A model generated the notes under the pieces. That model worked only from the letters and a program-made list of their open reading frames with translations. It was not told the origin of the DNA and made no database searches. This document shows positions 17,841-25,399 of a stretch of DNA of 64,000 bases, one piece after another (within the stretch, counting starts at the first letter, position 1; each line of letters starts with the position of its first letter). The position numbers and the translations under genes are program-made. Source of the DNA: Bacteroidota bacterium (GTDB taxonomy: Bacteria > Bacteroidota > Bacteroidia > Chitinophagales > Chitinophagaceae); the NCBI GenBank assembly GCA_023422835.1, contig JAFAGI010000025.1, positions 62,001 through 126,000 on the forward strand, in the 5' to 3' direction.

Positions 17841-18149
17841 GATTTTGTTGCTATCTTGTAAGATAAAAGCTTAGAGAATGAGCAGTTGTCTTATAGCCAG
17901 GCTGTTTGAATGATGACACCAAGTTTTCAGGCTAAGATCGCAGAAAAGTAGAACATCAGGGTTCTGCCCCTTCTCCTCGAGGAGAAGGCAGGGATGAGCA
18001 AGTGCTTCGCTCCTACCTCGCTCCCCAAGACCAGCGTTCGGGTCAACAATAATTGTTTTACCTGTAAGCATTCCCACCATACAGCAAAGCTTTAGGCAGC
18101 GGGAATGAAGATGTGGTAAACCTCAACTGGCACTATTACAAAAGCCTTC
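17841..18149. other. Non-coding stretch with a 20-base perfect palindrome
   Basis: No credible gene. At 17969-17988 CCTTCTCCTC is followed directly by its reverse complement GAGGAGAAGG, a gapless 20-base palindrome, then GCAGGGATGAG. The arrangement resembles dispersed intergenic palindromic repeats. The segment 18090-18149 can be read in the plus direction as a short open stretch running into the SGNH gene, but without recognisable similarity. Confidence 0.6.
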
Positions 18150-19232
18150 TTACCGTACTGCCCGCTTCTCCAGGATATTTTTTATGACAGGATAAAGTGC
18201 ATCTGCCATGCGCATATAACCCAGGTCGGTTAAGTGTATGCCATCAACGGTAGCTTCGCCGTCAGCGCCTATCAGGTTTTTAGCAGAGAGGTAGTATACA
18301 TTTTTGTCGCCGCTGTTTTTTACTTTTAAGTATTCTTCGTAAAGCGCTTTATTTTTTATGGTAAGAACTTCGTGAGTAGCTTTATCAAAAACGGCATGAG
18401 GAAACATGATGCTTTCCACAAATAAAAGCGGCGTGGTTTTATTTTTACTGCGGATGATGTTTACAAACCTGCCGGTTTTTTCCTTAATCTGTGATGCGTC
18501 TACGTTGGGTATAAAATCAAGTATAAAAAGGCCTGCATCGTGTTTGTTAGCCATTACCTCTGCAATCTCATAATCAAGCTTTCCATTACCGCTAAAACCC
18601 AGGTTGATAAATTCACGGTTAAGTTTTCTCATCAATATATTTGTAAACGACATCCCCGGCCGGTTAGCGCAGCCTCCCTGGGTAATGCTTGTTCCGTAAA
18701 CTACAACGGGCTTTTTTGACTGCGGCAGTTCCAACGCCGGCTGCGCGATCACAGCAGCTGAATCTATACCGATCTCTAATTTCGTAACGCCATCGTAAAG
18801 TGGTAGAAACAAAAGGTATTCCCTTTCTTTCATGGGCATGTTGGAGATAATCGCTTTTTCATTGCTCTTACCGGTGGGTCGTGCTGAATTTACAAACTGC
18901 CAGCGGCCGGACTCCCAGGCATACAGGTCGAGGCCTTTGATTCCCACATCCGTCATATGATCCATATGATTGTTTTGCAGCAGCTCCCACTTGGCGCTTA
19001 CCGAAGTAGTATTACTGCGAAAACGCACTGCCAGGCCCGAAGTGTTTTTCCCCAATGCCCAGACCGGCGCACGCGCATTCCCTTTTAAAGTTGCGGGCAA
19101 TCGTTCAAAGCGCGTTTCCGTCTCCTGTGATACTTTTCCCAGCAGCGGGAACTGCGCAGCATCGTAATATTTTGTCTGTGCTGAAAGACAGATTGATGCA
19201 AACAGGAAGAGAGGCAGTAGAATTTGCTTCAT
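18150..19232 (-). CDS. SGNH/GDSL esterase with N-terminal GxDLY domain
   Basis: Exported esterase or deacetylase, 360 residues from the ATG at 19232; the longer in-frame start at 19256 would put charged residues before the signal peptide MKQILLPLFLFASICLSAQ. The N-terminal jelly-roll-like half contains GLDLYAWESGRWQFV (about 100-114), the GxDLY motif of PF14607; the C-terminal half is the paired SGNH domain: VVYGTSITQGGC (catalytic Ser, about 180), FINLGFSGNGKLD and DGIHLTDLGY (catalytic Asp/His, about 331). It lies directly next to the regulator of the sialic acid cluster and reads away from it, so sialate or amino-sugar O-deacetylation is a reasonable guess, not a demonstrated role. Leader copy B lies upstream. 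Confidence 0.82.
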   Translation of the reverse strand: MKQILLPLFLFASICLSAQTKYYDAAQFPLLGKVSQETETRFERLPATLKGNARAPVWALGKNTSGLAVRFRSNTTSVSAKWELLQNNHMDHMTDVGIKGLDLYAWESGRWQFVNSARPTGKSNEKAIISNMPMKEREYLLFLPLYDGVTKLEIGIDSAAVIAQPALELPQSKKPVVVYGTSITQGGCANRPGMSFTNILMRKLNREFINLGFSGNGKLDYEIAEVMANKHDAGLFILDFIPNVDASQIKEKTGRFVNIIRSKNKTTPLLFVESIMFPHAVFDKATHEVLTIKNKALYEEYLKVKNSGDKNVYYLSAKNLIGADGEATVDGIHLTDLGYMRMADALYPVIKNILEKRAVR

Positions 19233-19293
19233 TAAATTTTTTTTATAAATAATCACACGGTTTTATACGCAGTAATCTTATCGCTTTATTGTA

Positions 19294-19396
19294 GTGTGTA
19301 TATTTATTTGTTTCATTTTCAACATGGAATAACCATCTTTTAGATTTTATACTCATTCCGTTGTTGCAGATGTTCAATCTTAATGGTTATTGCATG
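19294..19396 (-). promoter_or_regulatory. Structured leader element, copy B, upstream of the SGNH esterase
   Basis: On the minus strand the outer arms CATGCAATAACCAT (19383-19396) and ATGGTTATTCCATG (19323-19336) pair at 13 of 14 positions. The inner hairpin is AGAT..ATCT with a five-base loop. The tail AAATAAATATACACAC (19294-19309) is conserved, but here it is followed by TAC instead of ATG, and the start codon lies about 60 bases further on at 19232. This is the only copy not abutting its start codon. Confidence 0.65.
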
Positions 19397-19435
19397 ACTT
19401 ATGAAATATTTGTCACCAGGATTTTGAACAATCCA

Positions 19436-20113
19436 TTATCCTAAAATTCGCTGAAAATGCGTATCGAGGTGCTTACGCATTGCATTGCGCAAATCATCAC
19501 CATTTCCGTTTTCAATAATGTTGACAATATCTGCATGTGAAACAAAATTTTCCGGCCGTACCGGCTTTTTCATTAACCCGCTTCTGTGTACATAATCAAA
19601 TATGGGCAACAATAATTTTTGAAACTTCATCATAGATTGGTTACGTGTAATACTGTATAGCTTCCCGTGAAACTTAATCTCGTGATCTGTTTTAAAAATA
19701 ATATTATTAGTAATGACTGGTTCTTCACCAATAATTTCCTTCAGCTCCTGGATATCTTTTTTGGTTTTTCTTACCATAATGAGGTCTGCCATACCTATTT
19801 CCAAAGAAAGGCGCATCTCAAAATAATCCATCAGCGTATTATTGTCCAGTACATTTGGATTAAGGCTATTTCCCAATACAACAGAAATGTCGGGGCTTGT
19901 CAATATAGTTCCCCGTCTTCTTTTACTTTCCAGGAGACCTTGTGTTCGCAGCCTGCTCAAAGCTTCCCTTACCACAGTGCGGCTCACACCCAAAATATCA
20001 ACGAGTTCCATTTCTTTAGGTATAGACTGCCCTATTTTAATGTCGTTTTTATTGAGATAACTTATCAGTCTTTTTTCAACCTGGTCTACCAGGAACTCAT
20101 GATTTTGTTTCAT
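19436..20113 (-). CDS. GntR-family regulator with FCD domain (NanR-like position)
   Basis: 225 residues from the ATG at 20113; a start at 20140 is also possible. The N-terminal GntR winged helix (about 1-75) shows LGVSRTVVREALSRLRTQGLLESKRRRGTIL; the C-terminal FCD ligand domain (about 90-220) carries DHEIKFHGKLYSITRNQ (about 135-151) and the His-rich end VSHADIVNIIENG and MRKHLDTHFQRIL, supplying likely metal-binding histidines. FCD regulators such as E. coli NanR answer to organic acids or sialic acid. Its divergent placement 136 bases from the sialate susC, across a palindrome that brackets the susC -7 box, makes it the best candidate for the local regulator; the ligand is inferred. Confidence 0.9.
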   Translation of the reverse strand: MKQNHEFLVDQVEKRLISYLNKNDIKIGQSIPKEMELVDILGVSRTVVREALSRLRTQGLLESKRRRGTILTSPDISVVLGNSLNPNVLDNNTLMDYFEMRLSLEIGMADLIMVRKTKKDIQELKEIIGEEPVITNNIIFKTDHEIKFHGKLYSITRNQSMMKFQKLLLPIFDYVHRSGLMKKPVRPENFVSHADIVNIIENGNGDDLRNAMRKHLDTHFQRILG

Positions 20114-20146
20114 AGCAAATTCACAGTGCAAATTAAACATAAAATA

Positions 20147-20163
20147 TTAGTTTTTAAAACTAA
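20147..20163. promoter_or_regulatory. Inverted repeat TTAGTTTT-T-AAAACTAA, possible operator
   Basis: A perfect eight-base inverted repeat with one central base lies between the GntR regulator and susC. Its TTAGTT..AACTAA ends resemble operators of ROK-type XylR repressors in Bacillus and the palindrome TTAGTTAACTAA at 62905-62916, upstream of the ROK gene in this window. The AT-rich context means chance cannot be excluded. Confidence 0.4.
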
Positions 20164-20182
20164 AAAAAATTATAAAAATTTT

Positions 20183-20212
20183 TTGTTAATAAAAATATGT
20201 ATGATATATTTG
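20183..20212 (+). promoter_or_regulatory. Promoter of the sialic acid susC/susD operon
   Basis: TTG (20183-20185), exactly 19 bases, then TATATTTG (20205-20212): an ideal match to the Bacteroidota consensus TTG-N19-TAnnTTTG. Predicted transcription start is near 20217, leaving a leader of about 33 bases before the ATG at 20250. Confidence 0.8.
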
Positions 20213-20225
20213 TATGTCATACATA
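20196..20225. promoter_or_regulatory. Palindromic operator bracketing the susC -7 box
   Basis: TATGTATGA (20196-20204) and TCATACATA (20217-20225) are perfect nine-base inverted copies 12 bases apart, with the -7 box TATATTTG inside. A second, tighter palindrome GTATG-T-CATAC (20212-20222) is nested on the downstream side. Repeated GTATG units suit a GntR/FCD dimer, and occupancy would block the promoter. Assignment to the adjacent regulator is inference from position. Confidence 0.6.
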
Positions 20226-20249
20226 TTTATAAAAATAAAAAAATTAATT

Positions 20250-23200
20250 ATGAAACAATTCTTCAAGCTCAAACTATTGCTGCTATTGGCAATGCTTTGT
20301 TTGGGATATATTACGGATGCGCAAATCCAGAGAGTTGTAGGTACTGTTACAGGAGAGGAGCAGAAACCTTTGGAAGGTGCGGCGGTGCAGATAGTTGGTA
20401 AACCAACTATCGGTACACTTACCGATGATTTTGGCAAGTACGCTATCAATGCTGAAAAAGGAGATGTATTAGATGTATCTTTTACAGGTTACGAATCGCA
20501 ACGGGTAACTGTAGGAGAAAATACAACAATTAATATTTCTCTTGTATTAAGCGATAATGCAATGAATGAAATAGTTGTGGTTGGCTATGGTACAATGAGA
20601 AGATCTCAAATTACCGGTTCAGTTTCAAAATTAGATGAAAGAGTTTTGGAAACAGGCGTTCGCGCCAATCCGGCCTCAGCTTTAGCCGGCACGATACCCG
20701 GCTTACGAGTTCAGCAAACATCCGGTCGGCCGGGCGCAACTCCTTCGGTTGTGCTCAGAGGGGGCACAAATTACGATGGGAGCGGTTCGCCCCTTGTAGT
20801 AGTAGACGGTATTATCAGAGGAAGCATGAGCGACATTAATCAAAACGATATTGAAAGTATTGAAGTTCTAAAAGATGCATCTGCAACTGCTATTTACGGA
20901 GCGCGCGCTAATAATGGGGTGATTTTAATCACTACGAAACAAGGTAGAACAGGCCGTTCTGAAATAGAGATAAAATATCAGAGAGGCATCAATACTATCA
21001 ACAACCCCTATGATTTTCTCAATGCAGAAGATTATATCTATTGGTCAAGAAAAGCTATTCAGGTTTCGGGTATATACGAGCCAGGCAGATTGTCGCAGCT
21101 AACAGCAGCAAGTCCTTTCGGTACAGGAAATTTGTTTTACAACCCAACTAACAATACATATTATGATGGCAATCAAACCGCCTCAGCCGTTTGGAGTACA
21201 ATGAAACTCGACCAATATAATCGCAAAAAACTTGCTGATGGCTGGAATACAATGATAGATCCTGTATATGGGGACACTCTCATTTATAATTTTTTTGATT
21301 ATAAGAAAGCCGCCCTTAGAGATCATGCCAATACAAATGACATAAATGTTTCCGCTATGGGTGGCAATGATAAAGGAAAGTATTATGCTGGCGTAGGCTA
21401 CTATCACGAACTGGGCTTGCCGATAAATACTTATTATAAAAGACTATCTTTTGTGCTTAATGGCGAATACAAAATAAAGCCATGGCTAACAACCAATTCG
21501 AATTTGAATTTTGTAACCGCTAACTGGAGAGACCCGGTAACAAACACTGAAGGAAGATACATGGCAAGGTCATTAGGAGCTCCTCCGACTATGCGCGGCC
21601 TAAATGAAAAGGGCGAGCTGCTTGTAGGAAGAGACTATCAGGATGGCAATCCGCAGGTAACAGATTCAGCTTTTATCCGAAGGAATAATACCGATAAATT
21701 TACAATGGTGCAGGGCATAAGAGTTGATTTTTTGAAAGAGCTTTATTTAAAAGCCAATGCTACTTATTATTATGACTTAGGATATTATGAATCGTTTGAC
21801 AGAGATTATTTAAGAAGCCCCGGCAGCTATTACAGGAGCAGGAGGTCGTCGGCAAGCACAGATAAAGCAGTAAGCCAGTTGTACAACGCGTATCTGAATT
21901 ACACATCCACTTTGGGTTCTAAACACAATGTAAATGCTATGGCAGGAACCGAATACTACAATATTTATTCCCAAGGCTTCTCTGCTGCAGGCGAAGGAGC
22001 GCCAACGGACGACTTCATGGATTTAGTATTGACAATAAAAGATGCGGCGCCGTTCAGAGACATAGACTCTTATCATTCAAGAGAAAGAATATTGTCGTTC
22101 TTCGGGCGCTTAAACTATGATTATGATAACAGGTATTTAATGACGTTTACCTTAAGAAGAGACGGATATTCCAAATTGCTCAATAACCGCTGGGGTACCT
22201 TCCCGGGCATTTCATTAGGCTGGAACGTACATCGTGAGAAATTTTTTGAAAATCTCACAGGCACTATCAATCAATTGAAGCTAAAAGGTAGTTATGGACA
22301 AAATGGTAATGTTTCAGGTATCGGTCGGTATAGTCTTCAGGGCTCTTATGGCACCAATAAATACAATTCTAATATTGGATATCAGCTTACCGGATTGCCT
22401 TTTCCAAATTTGCTTTGGGAAAGATCATCAACATTTGAGTTCGGCTTTGATGCTACCTTTGTGCGTAAATTAGATTTGTCAGCAGTTTATTATAACCGAA
22501 TTACTACCGACAAAATTTCTTCCCTCACATTGCCTCAAACCTCGGGGTTTACAAGCCTTACTACCAATAACGGAAGCCTGCAAAATCAGGGCGTTGAATG
22601 GAATATCAATTACCGAGCCTTGCAAAATCAGGACTGGAGAATTACAATCAACCTGAACGGTGCATACAACTACAATAAGATTTTAAAACTTCCATACAAC
22701 GGCTTGCCCAACAACAGGCAGGGAGGCTTCCAAGTGTACGATCCCGCTTCAGGAAAAGTAATATGGGTGGGAGGATACCAGGAAGGGCAGAATCCAAGCG
22801 TAGCGTACGCGTTTATTGCAGAAGGACTCTACAGAACGCAAGCCGACTTAGATAAACATGCTAAACGTGTAGACCTGGAAGGGTACAGAAAGCTGGTTTC
22901 ACCTGCCATTTACAATACATTGACTCAGTCTGAAAAGGACAAAACCTATTTTCCAATCGCTTTAGGAGATGTAATGTGGAAAGATTTGGACAACAACGAT
23001 ACGATTGACTTTAGAGACCGGCAGTATATTGGAAGTACAATCCCGCGCTGGACAGGTGGCTTTTCTGTATTCGCGTCTTACAAAGCATTTTCTTTATCGG
23101 CACGCATGGACTATGCACTGGGCTTCTGGGCATATGACGGTCCGCGGACATGGTTTATGGGCAATATGCAGGGCACCTTCAATACCATTTCTGAAGTGTT

Positions 23201-23543
23201 CGACACCTATACTCCTGAAAATGTCAATGCAAAATATCCTACCTATTATTGGGCAGATCAGTTGTATAAAAGAAATGTTGATAGGCCGAGCAGCATGTTT
23301 TACAGCAGAGGAGACTATCTTTCATTCAGAGAAATTAGCTTAATGTACAATTTACCCTTAAAATATGCTGAAAGAATTAAAAGCCAGGGTGTGCAGATAA
23401 GCCTTACCGGTCAAAATATGGGGTACTTAAGCAAATCAACGCTATTTTCTCCTGAGTCGGGAAGCATCGGCACTGGAGGTGCAGGAGAAGCAGGATATCC
23501 ATTGCCCAGAATATTTGTTTTATCCTTCCAATTCAAATTTTAG
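20250..23543 (+). CDS. SusC/RagA-family TonB-dependent receptor (sialic acid locus)
   Basis: Outer-membrane importer, 1097 residues from ATG 20250; the in-frame upstream start at 20214 would add a charged stretch before the signal peptide MKQFFKLKLLLLLAMLCLG. Domains in order: carboxypeptidase-regulatory-like domain (about 28-100), TonB-box region NEIVVVGYGTMRRSQITGSV (about 108-127), plug (about 130-235, with SVVLRGGTNYDGSGSPLVVVDG and IEVLKDASATAIYGARANNGVI), then the 22-strand barrel ending in the aromatic LSFQFKF. Partner of the SusD lipoprotein 19 bases downstream. Substrate is inferred to be sialic acid or sialoglycan pieces from the genes that follow. Confidence 0.94.
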   Translation: MKQFFKLKLLLLLAMLCLGYITDAQIQRVVGTVTGEEQKPLEGAAVQIVGKPTIGTLTDDFGKYAINAEKGDVLDVSFTGYESQRVTVGENTTINISLVLSDNAMNEIVVVGYGTMRRSQITGSVSKLDERVLETGVRANPASALAGTIPGLRVQQTSGRPGATPSVVLRGGTNYDGSGSPLVVVDGIIRGSMSDINQNDIESIEVLKDASATAIYGARANNGVILITTKQGRTGRSEIEIKYQRGINTINNPYDFLNAEDYIYWSRKAIQVSGIYEPGRLSQLTAASPFGTGNLFYNPTNNTYYDGNQTASAVWSTMKLDQYNRKKLADGWNTMIDPVYGDTLIYNFFDYKKAALRDHANTNDINVSAMGGNDKGKYYAGVGYYHELGLPINTYYKRLSFVLNGEYKIKPWLTTNSNLNFVTANWRDPVTNTEGRYMARSLGAPPTMRGLNEKGELLVGRDYQDGNPQVTDSAFIRRNNTDKFTMVQGIRVDFLKELYLKANATYYYDLGYYESFDRDYLRSPGSYYRSRRSSASTDKAVSQLYNAYLNYTSTLGSKHNVNAMAGTEYYNIYSQGFSAAGEGAPTDDFMDLVLTIKDAAPFRDIDSYHSRERILSFFGRLNYDYDNRYLMTFTLRRDGYSKLLNNRWGTFPGISLGWNVHREKFFENLTGTINQLKLKGSYGQNGNVSGIGRYSLQGSYGTNKYNSNIGYQLTGLPFPNLLWERSSTFEFGFDATFVRKLDLSAVYYNRITTDKISSLTLPQTSGFTSLTTNNGSLQNQGVEWNINYRALQNQDWRITINLNGAYNYNKILKLPYNGLPNNRQGGFQVYDPASGKVIWVGGYQEGQNPSVAYAFIAEGLYRTQADLDKHAKRVDLEGYRKLVSPAIYNTLTQSEKDKTYFPIALGDVMWKDLDNNDTIDFRDRQYIGSTIPRWTGGFSVFASYKAFSLSARMDYALGFWAYDGPRTWFMGNMQGTFNTISEVFDTYTPENVNAKYPTYYWADQLYKRNVDRPSSMFYSRGDYLSFREISLMYNLPLKYAERIKSQGVQISLTGQNMGYLSKSTLFSPESGSIGTGGAGEAGYPLPRIFVLSFQFKF

Positions 23544-23562
23544 TACTTAAAAAATAAACTTT

Positions 23563-25134
23563 ATGAAAAAAATACTCATATATTGCCTTATCATGATGAA
23601 TTTATTTGCTGTTAGCAGTTGCGATAAACTTGATTTGGCGCCGGAAGATTATTATGCAAGCGGCAACTTTTGGAAAAATGCTGCGCAAGTAGACGGAGCT
23701 ATGACCGGTCTGCATGCCCAACTAAGAGGCTACCAGTTTACCTTTTATATTTTTGGCGAAATGAGAGGCGGCCTGCTGAAGACAGGCACCGGCGCAACAG
23801 GCACTTCTTCTTTAAACTCCGGCTCTTATATCACACAGGATCTAAGGGAATCAAATCCCGGCGTATCATCATGGGGGCAACTTTACGGAGCCTTAGTGCA
23901 GGTAAACAATTTCATTTATCAGGTTGAAAATAATGCGAGCTTTTTACTGGATGCCCAAAAAAGCTATTATCTCGGACAAGCCTATGGTTTACGAGCGTTC
24001 TATTATTTTCATTTAGCGCGCGCATATGGAAGAGTTCCTTTGGTTTTACAGCCAACGGTGGTTGTCAATACGCCGAAATCACAAACAGAAGCTTTCGTAC
24101 CAAGAAGCAAAACCGAAAAAGAGACTTTTGATTTAATTAAATCGGACATTGATAAATCAATCACTAACTTCAATGGGGATTATACCACCAAGGCAAATAA
24201 AGGCCAATGGAGCCTGGCCGCGACGCAAATGCTCAAGACAGAAGTGTATCTGTGGACGGCAAAGGTAAATATGGATAATGCAGCGCCCACAAATACAGTA
24301 GCGGATCTAGCCACAGCAAGGTCCGCGGTGGAAGACGTCATACCAAGATATAGCCTGCAACCCTCTTTTGCAGATGTGTTTAACTATAACAAAAAAGGCA
24401 ATAGTGAAATCATCTTTGCCCTTAGATACCTACAAGGTGAGGCAACAAACAATTTTGGTCAATTTCTTTACGCGCAAGCTGATGCAATGGGAAGTTTTGT
24501 AGATAAAAGCGGCGTTGCTTTTTCAGGCGACCCGCTGAATATCGCTGGCGGAGGATCTATACTGCGTTACGAATACACCTACAATTTGTACAAACAATAC
24601 GCTTCCGGAGATCAAAGAGCCGACCTTACCTTCTTCCCCATGTACAAAAAACCTGTTAGTGACGCCAATGGATACATTCTCATGAAAAAATTTATTGGAA
24701 CTGTTGTAAACAACAACAGAAGTTTTTCCGACGATGTGCCTGTTTACAGGCTGGCAGAAGCATATCTTCTTTTAGCAGAAATCAAAAACAAACAAGGACA
24801 AGATCCAGGCAATGAAGTGAATATTGTAAGAAAAAGAGCTTTCGGAGGATCCATTCCTGCCGGACAGGAATTTGTAAACGGCACGTTTGAGCAAAATGAA
24901 CTTGCCATTTTCTGGGAAAGAACAAAAGAGCTGGTAGGAGAAGGGAAACGCTGGTATGATCTTAGAAGGATGCAGGATGCAAATGGAAAGCCTTTAGCAT
25001 TTAGAACAGACTTACCTTTGGTGGGTGTGCTAAACGAAGCTACTGAAAAACACAAACTCTTATTACCGATAGACAGGAGTACACTTAACCAGGATGAAAC
25101 TCTCGAACAAAACCCGGGCTATCCAGGCACATAA
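23563..25134 (+). CDS. SusD/RagB-family surface glycan-binding lipoprotein (sialic acid locus)
   Basis: 523 residues. Signal peptide and lipobox MKKILIYCLIMMNLFAVSSC, then the N-terminal SusD domain (KLDLAPEDYYASGNFWKNAAQVDGAM), helical TPR-like core with the family phrase YYLGQAYGLRAFYYFHLARAYG (about 132-153), and the C-terminal half ending AIFWERTKELVGEGKRWYDLRRM. It caps the SusC barrel at the cell surface and binds the substrate. It is followed at once by an intrinsic terminator, so the SusC/SusD pair is probably one transcript with limited read-through to the enzymes. Confidence 0.94.
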   Translation: MKKILIYCLIMMNLFAVSSCDKLDLAPEDYYASGNFWKNAAQVDGAMTGLHAQLRGYQFTFYIFGEMRGGLLKTGTGATGTSSLNSGSYITQDLRESNPGVSSWGQLYGALVQVNNFIYQVENNASFLLDAQKSYYLGQAYGLRAFYYFHLARAYGRVPLVLQPTVVVNTPKSQTEAFVPRSKTEKETFDLIKSDIDKSITNFNGDYTTKANKGQWSLAATQMLKTEVYLWTAKVNMDNAAPTNTVADLATARSAVEDVIPRYSLQPSFADVFNYNKKGNSEIIFALRYLQGEATNNFGQFLYAQADAMGSFVDKSGVAFSGDPLNIAGGGSILRYEYTYNLYKQYASGDQRADLTFFPMYKKPVSDANGYILMKKFIGTVVNNNRSFSDDVPVYRLAEAYLLLAEIKNKQGQDPGNEVNIVRKRAFGGSIPAGQEFVNGTFEQNELAIFWERTKELVGEGKRWYDLRRMQDANGKPLAFRTDLPLVGVLNEATEKHKLLLPIDRSTLNQDETLEQNPGYPGT

Positions 25135-25148
25135 TTTTTAAATAAAAA

Positions 25149-25188
25149 ACAAAGGTTGCTTTTTTATGGGCAACCTTTGTGCTTTTTT
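25149..25188 (+). terminator. Intrinsic terminator after susD of the sialic acid locus
   Basis: ACAAAGGTTGC (25149-25159) pairs perfectly with GCAACCTTTGT (25170-25180) around a ten-base loop, followed by GCTTTTTT. It separates the import pair from the downstream enzymes. Confidence 0.85.
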
Positions 25189-25246
25189 AACCATCAGCTT
25201 TTTATCATGATAAACAAAAAAAATTCAGCTTGCCATCATCTTAAAC

Positions 25247-25382
25247 ATGTTGCTTATAGCTTGTAATGCTACTTACAAACCTGTGGACAGCTCCACTGCA
25301 CAAATCTTCAGTAAAAAATATTAAAGCGCCCATATTTACAAGGAAAACCCATAATCTCCTGGCGCATATTCATACCTGCGAA
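25247..25382 (+). pseudogene. 5' remnant of a second sialidase gene
   Basis: ATG 25247 opens MLLIACNATYKPVDSSTAQI, a lipoprotein-like start that stops at 25322-25324. The next frame continues SSVKNIKAPIFTRKTHNLLAHIHT, nearly identical to SVKNIKAPIFTRETHNLVAHIH of the intact sialidase at 27653. At nucleotide level the core of about 67 bases (from TTCAGTAAAAAATAT) differs at three positions. A one-base length difference just before it breaks the frame, and similarity stops near 25370. The remaining about 470 codons are missing. This is a truncated, frameshifted duplicate. Confidence 0.8.
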
Positions 25383-25399
25383 GCAGCAAACTAAAAGAT

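Noticed and set aside
17871..18080. Minus-strand frame of 69 codons in the gap after the aminopeptidase gene
   Set aside because: It runs through the 20-base palindrome and has no recognisable domain or promoter.
18090..18149. Plus-strand open stretch (GSGNEDVVNLNWHYYKSLL) before the SGNH stop
   Set aside because: Protein-like, but short, without a start and continuing antisense into the SGNH gene; no family recognised.
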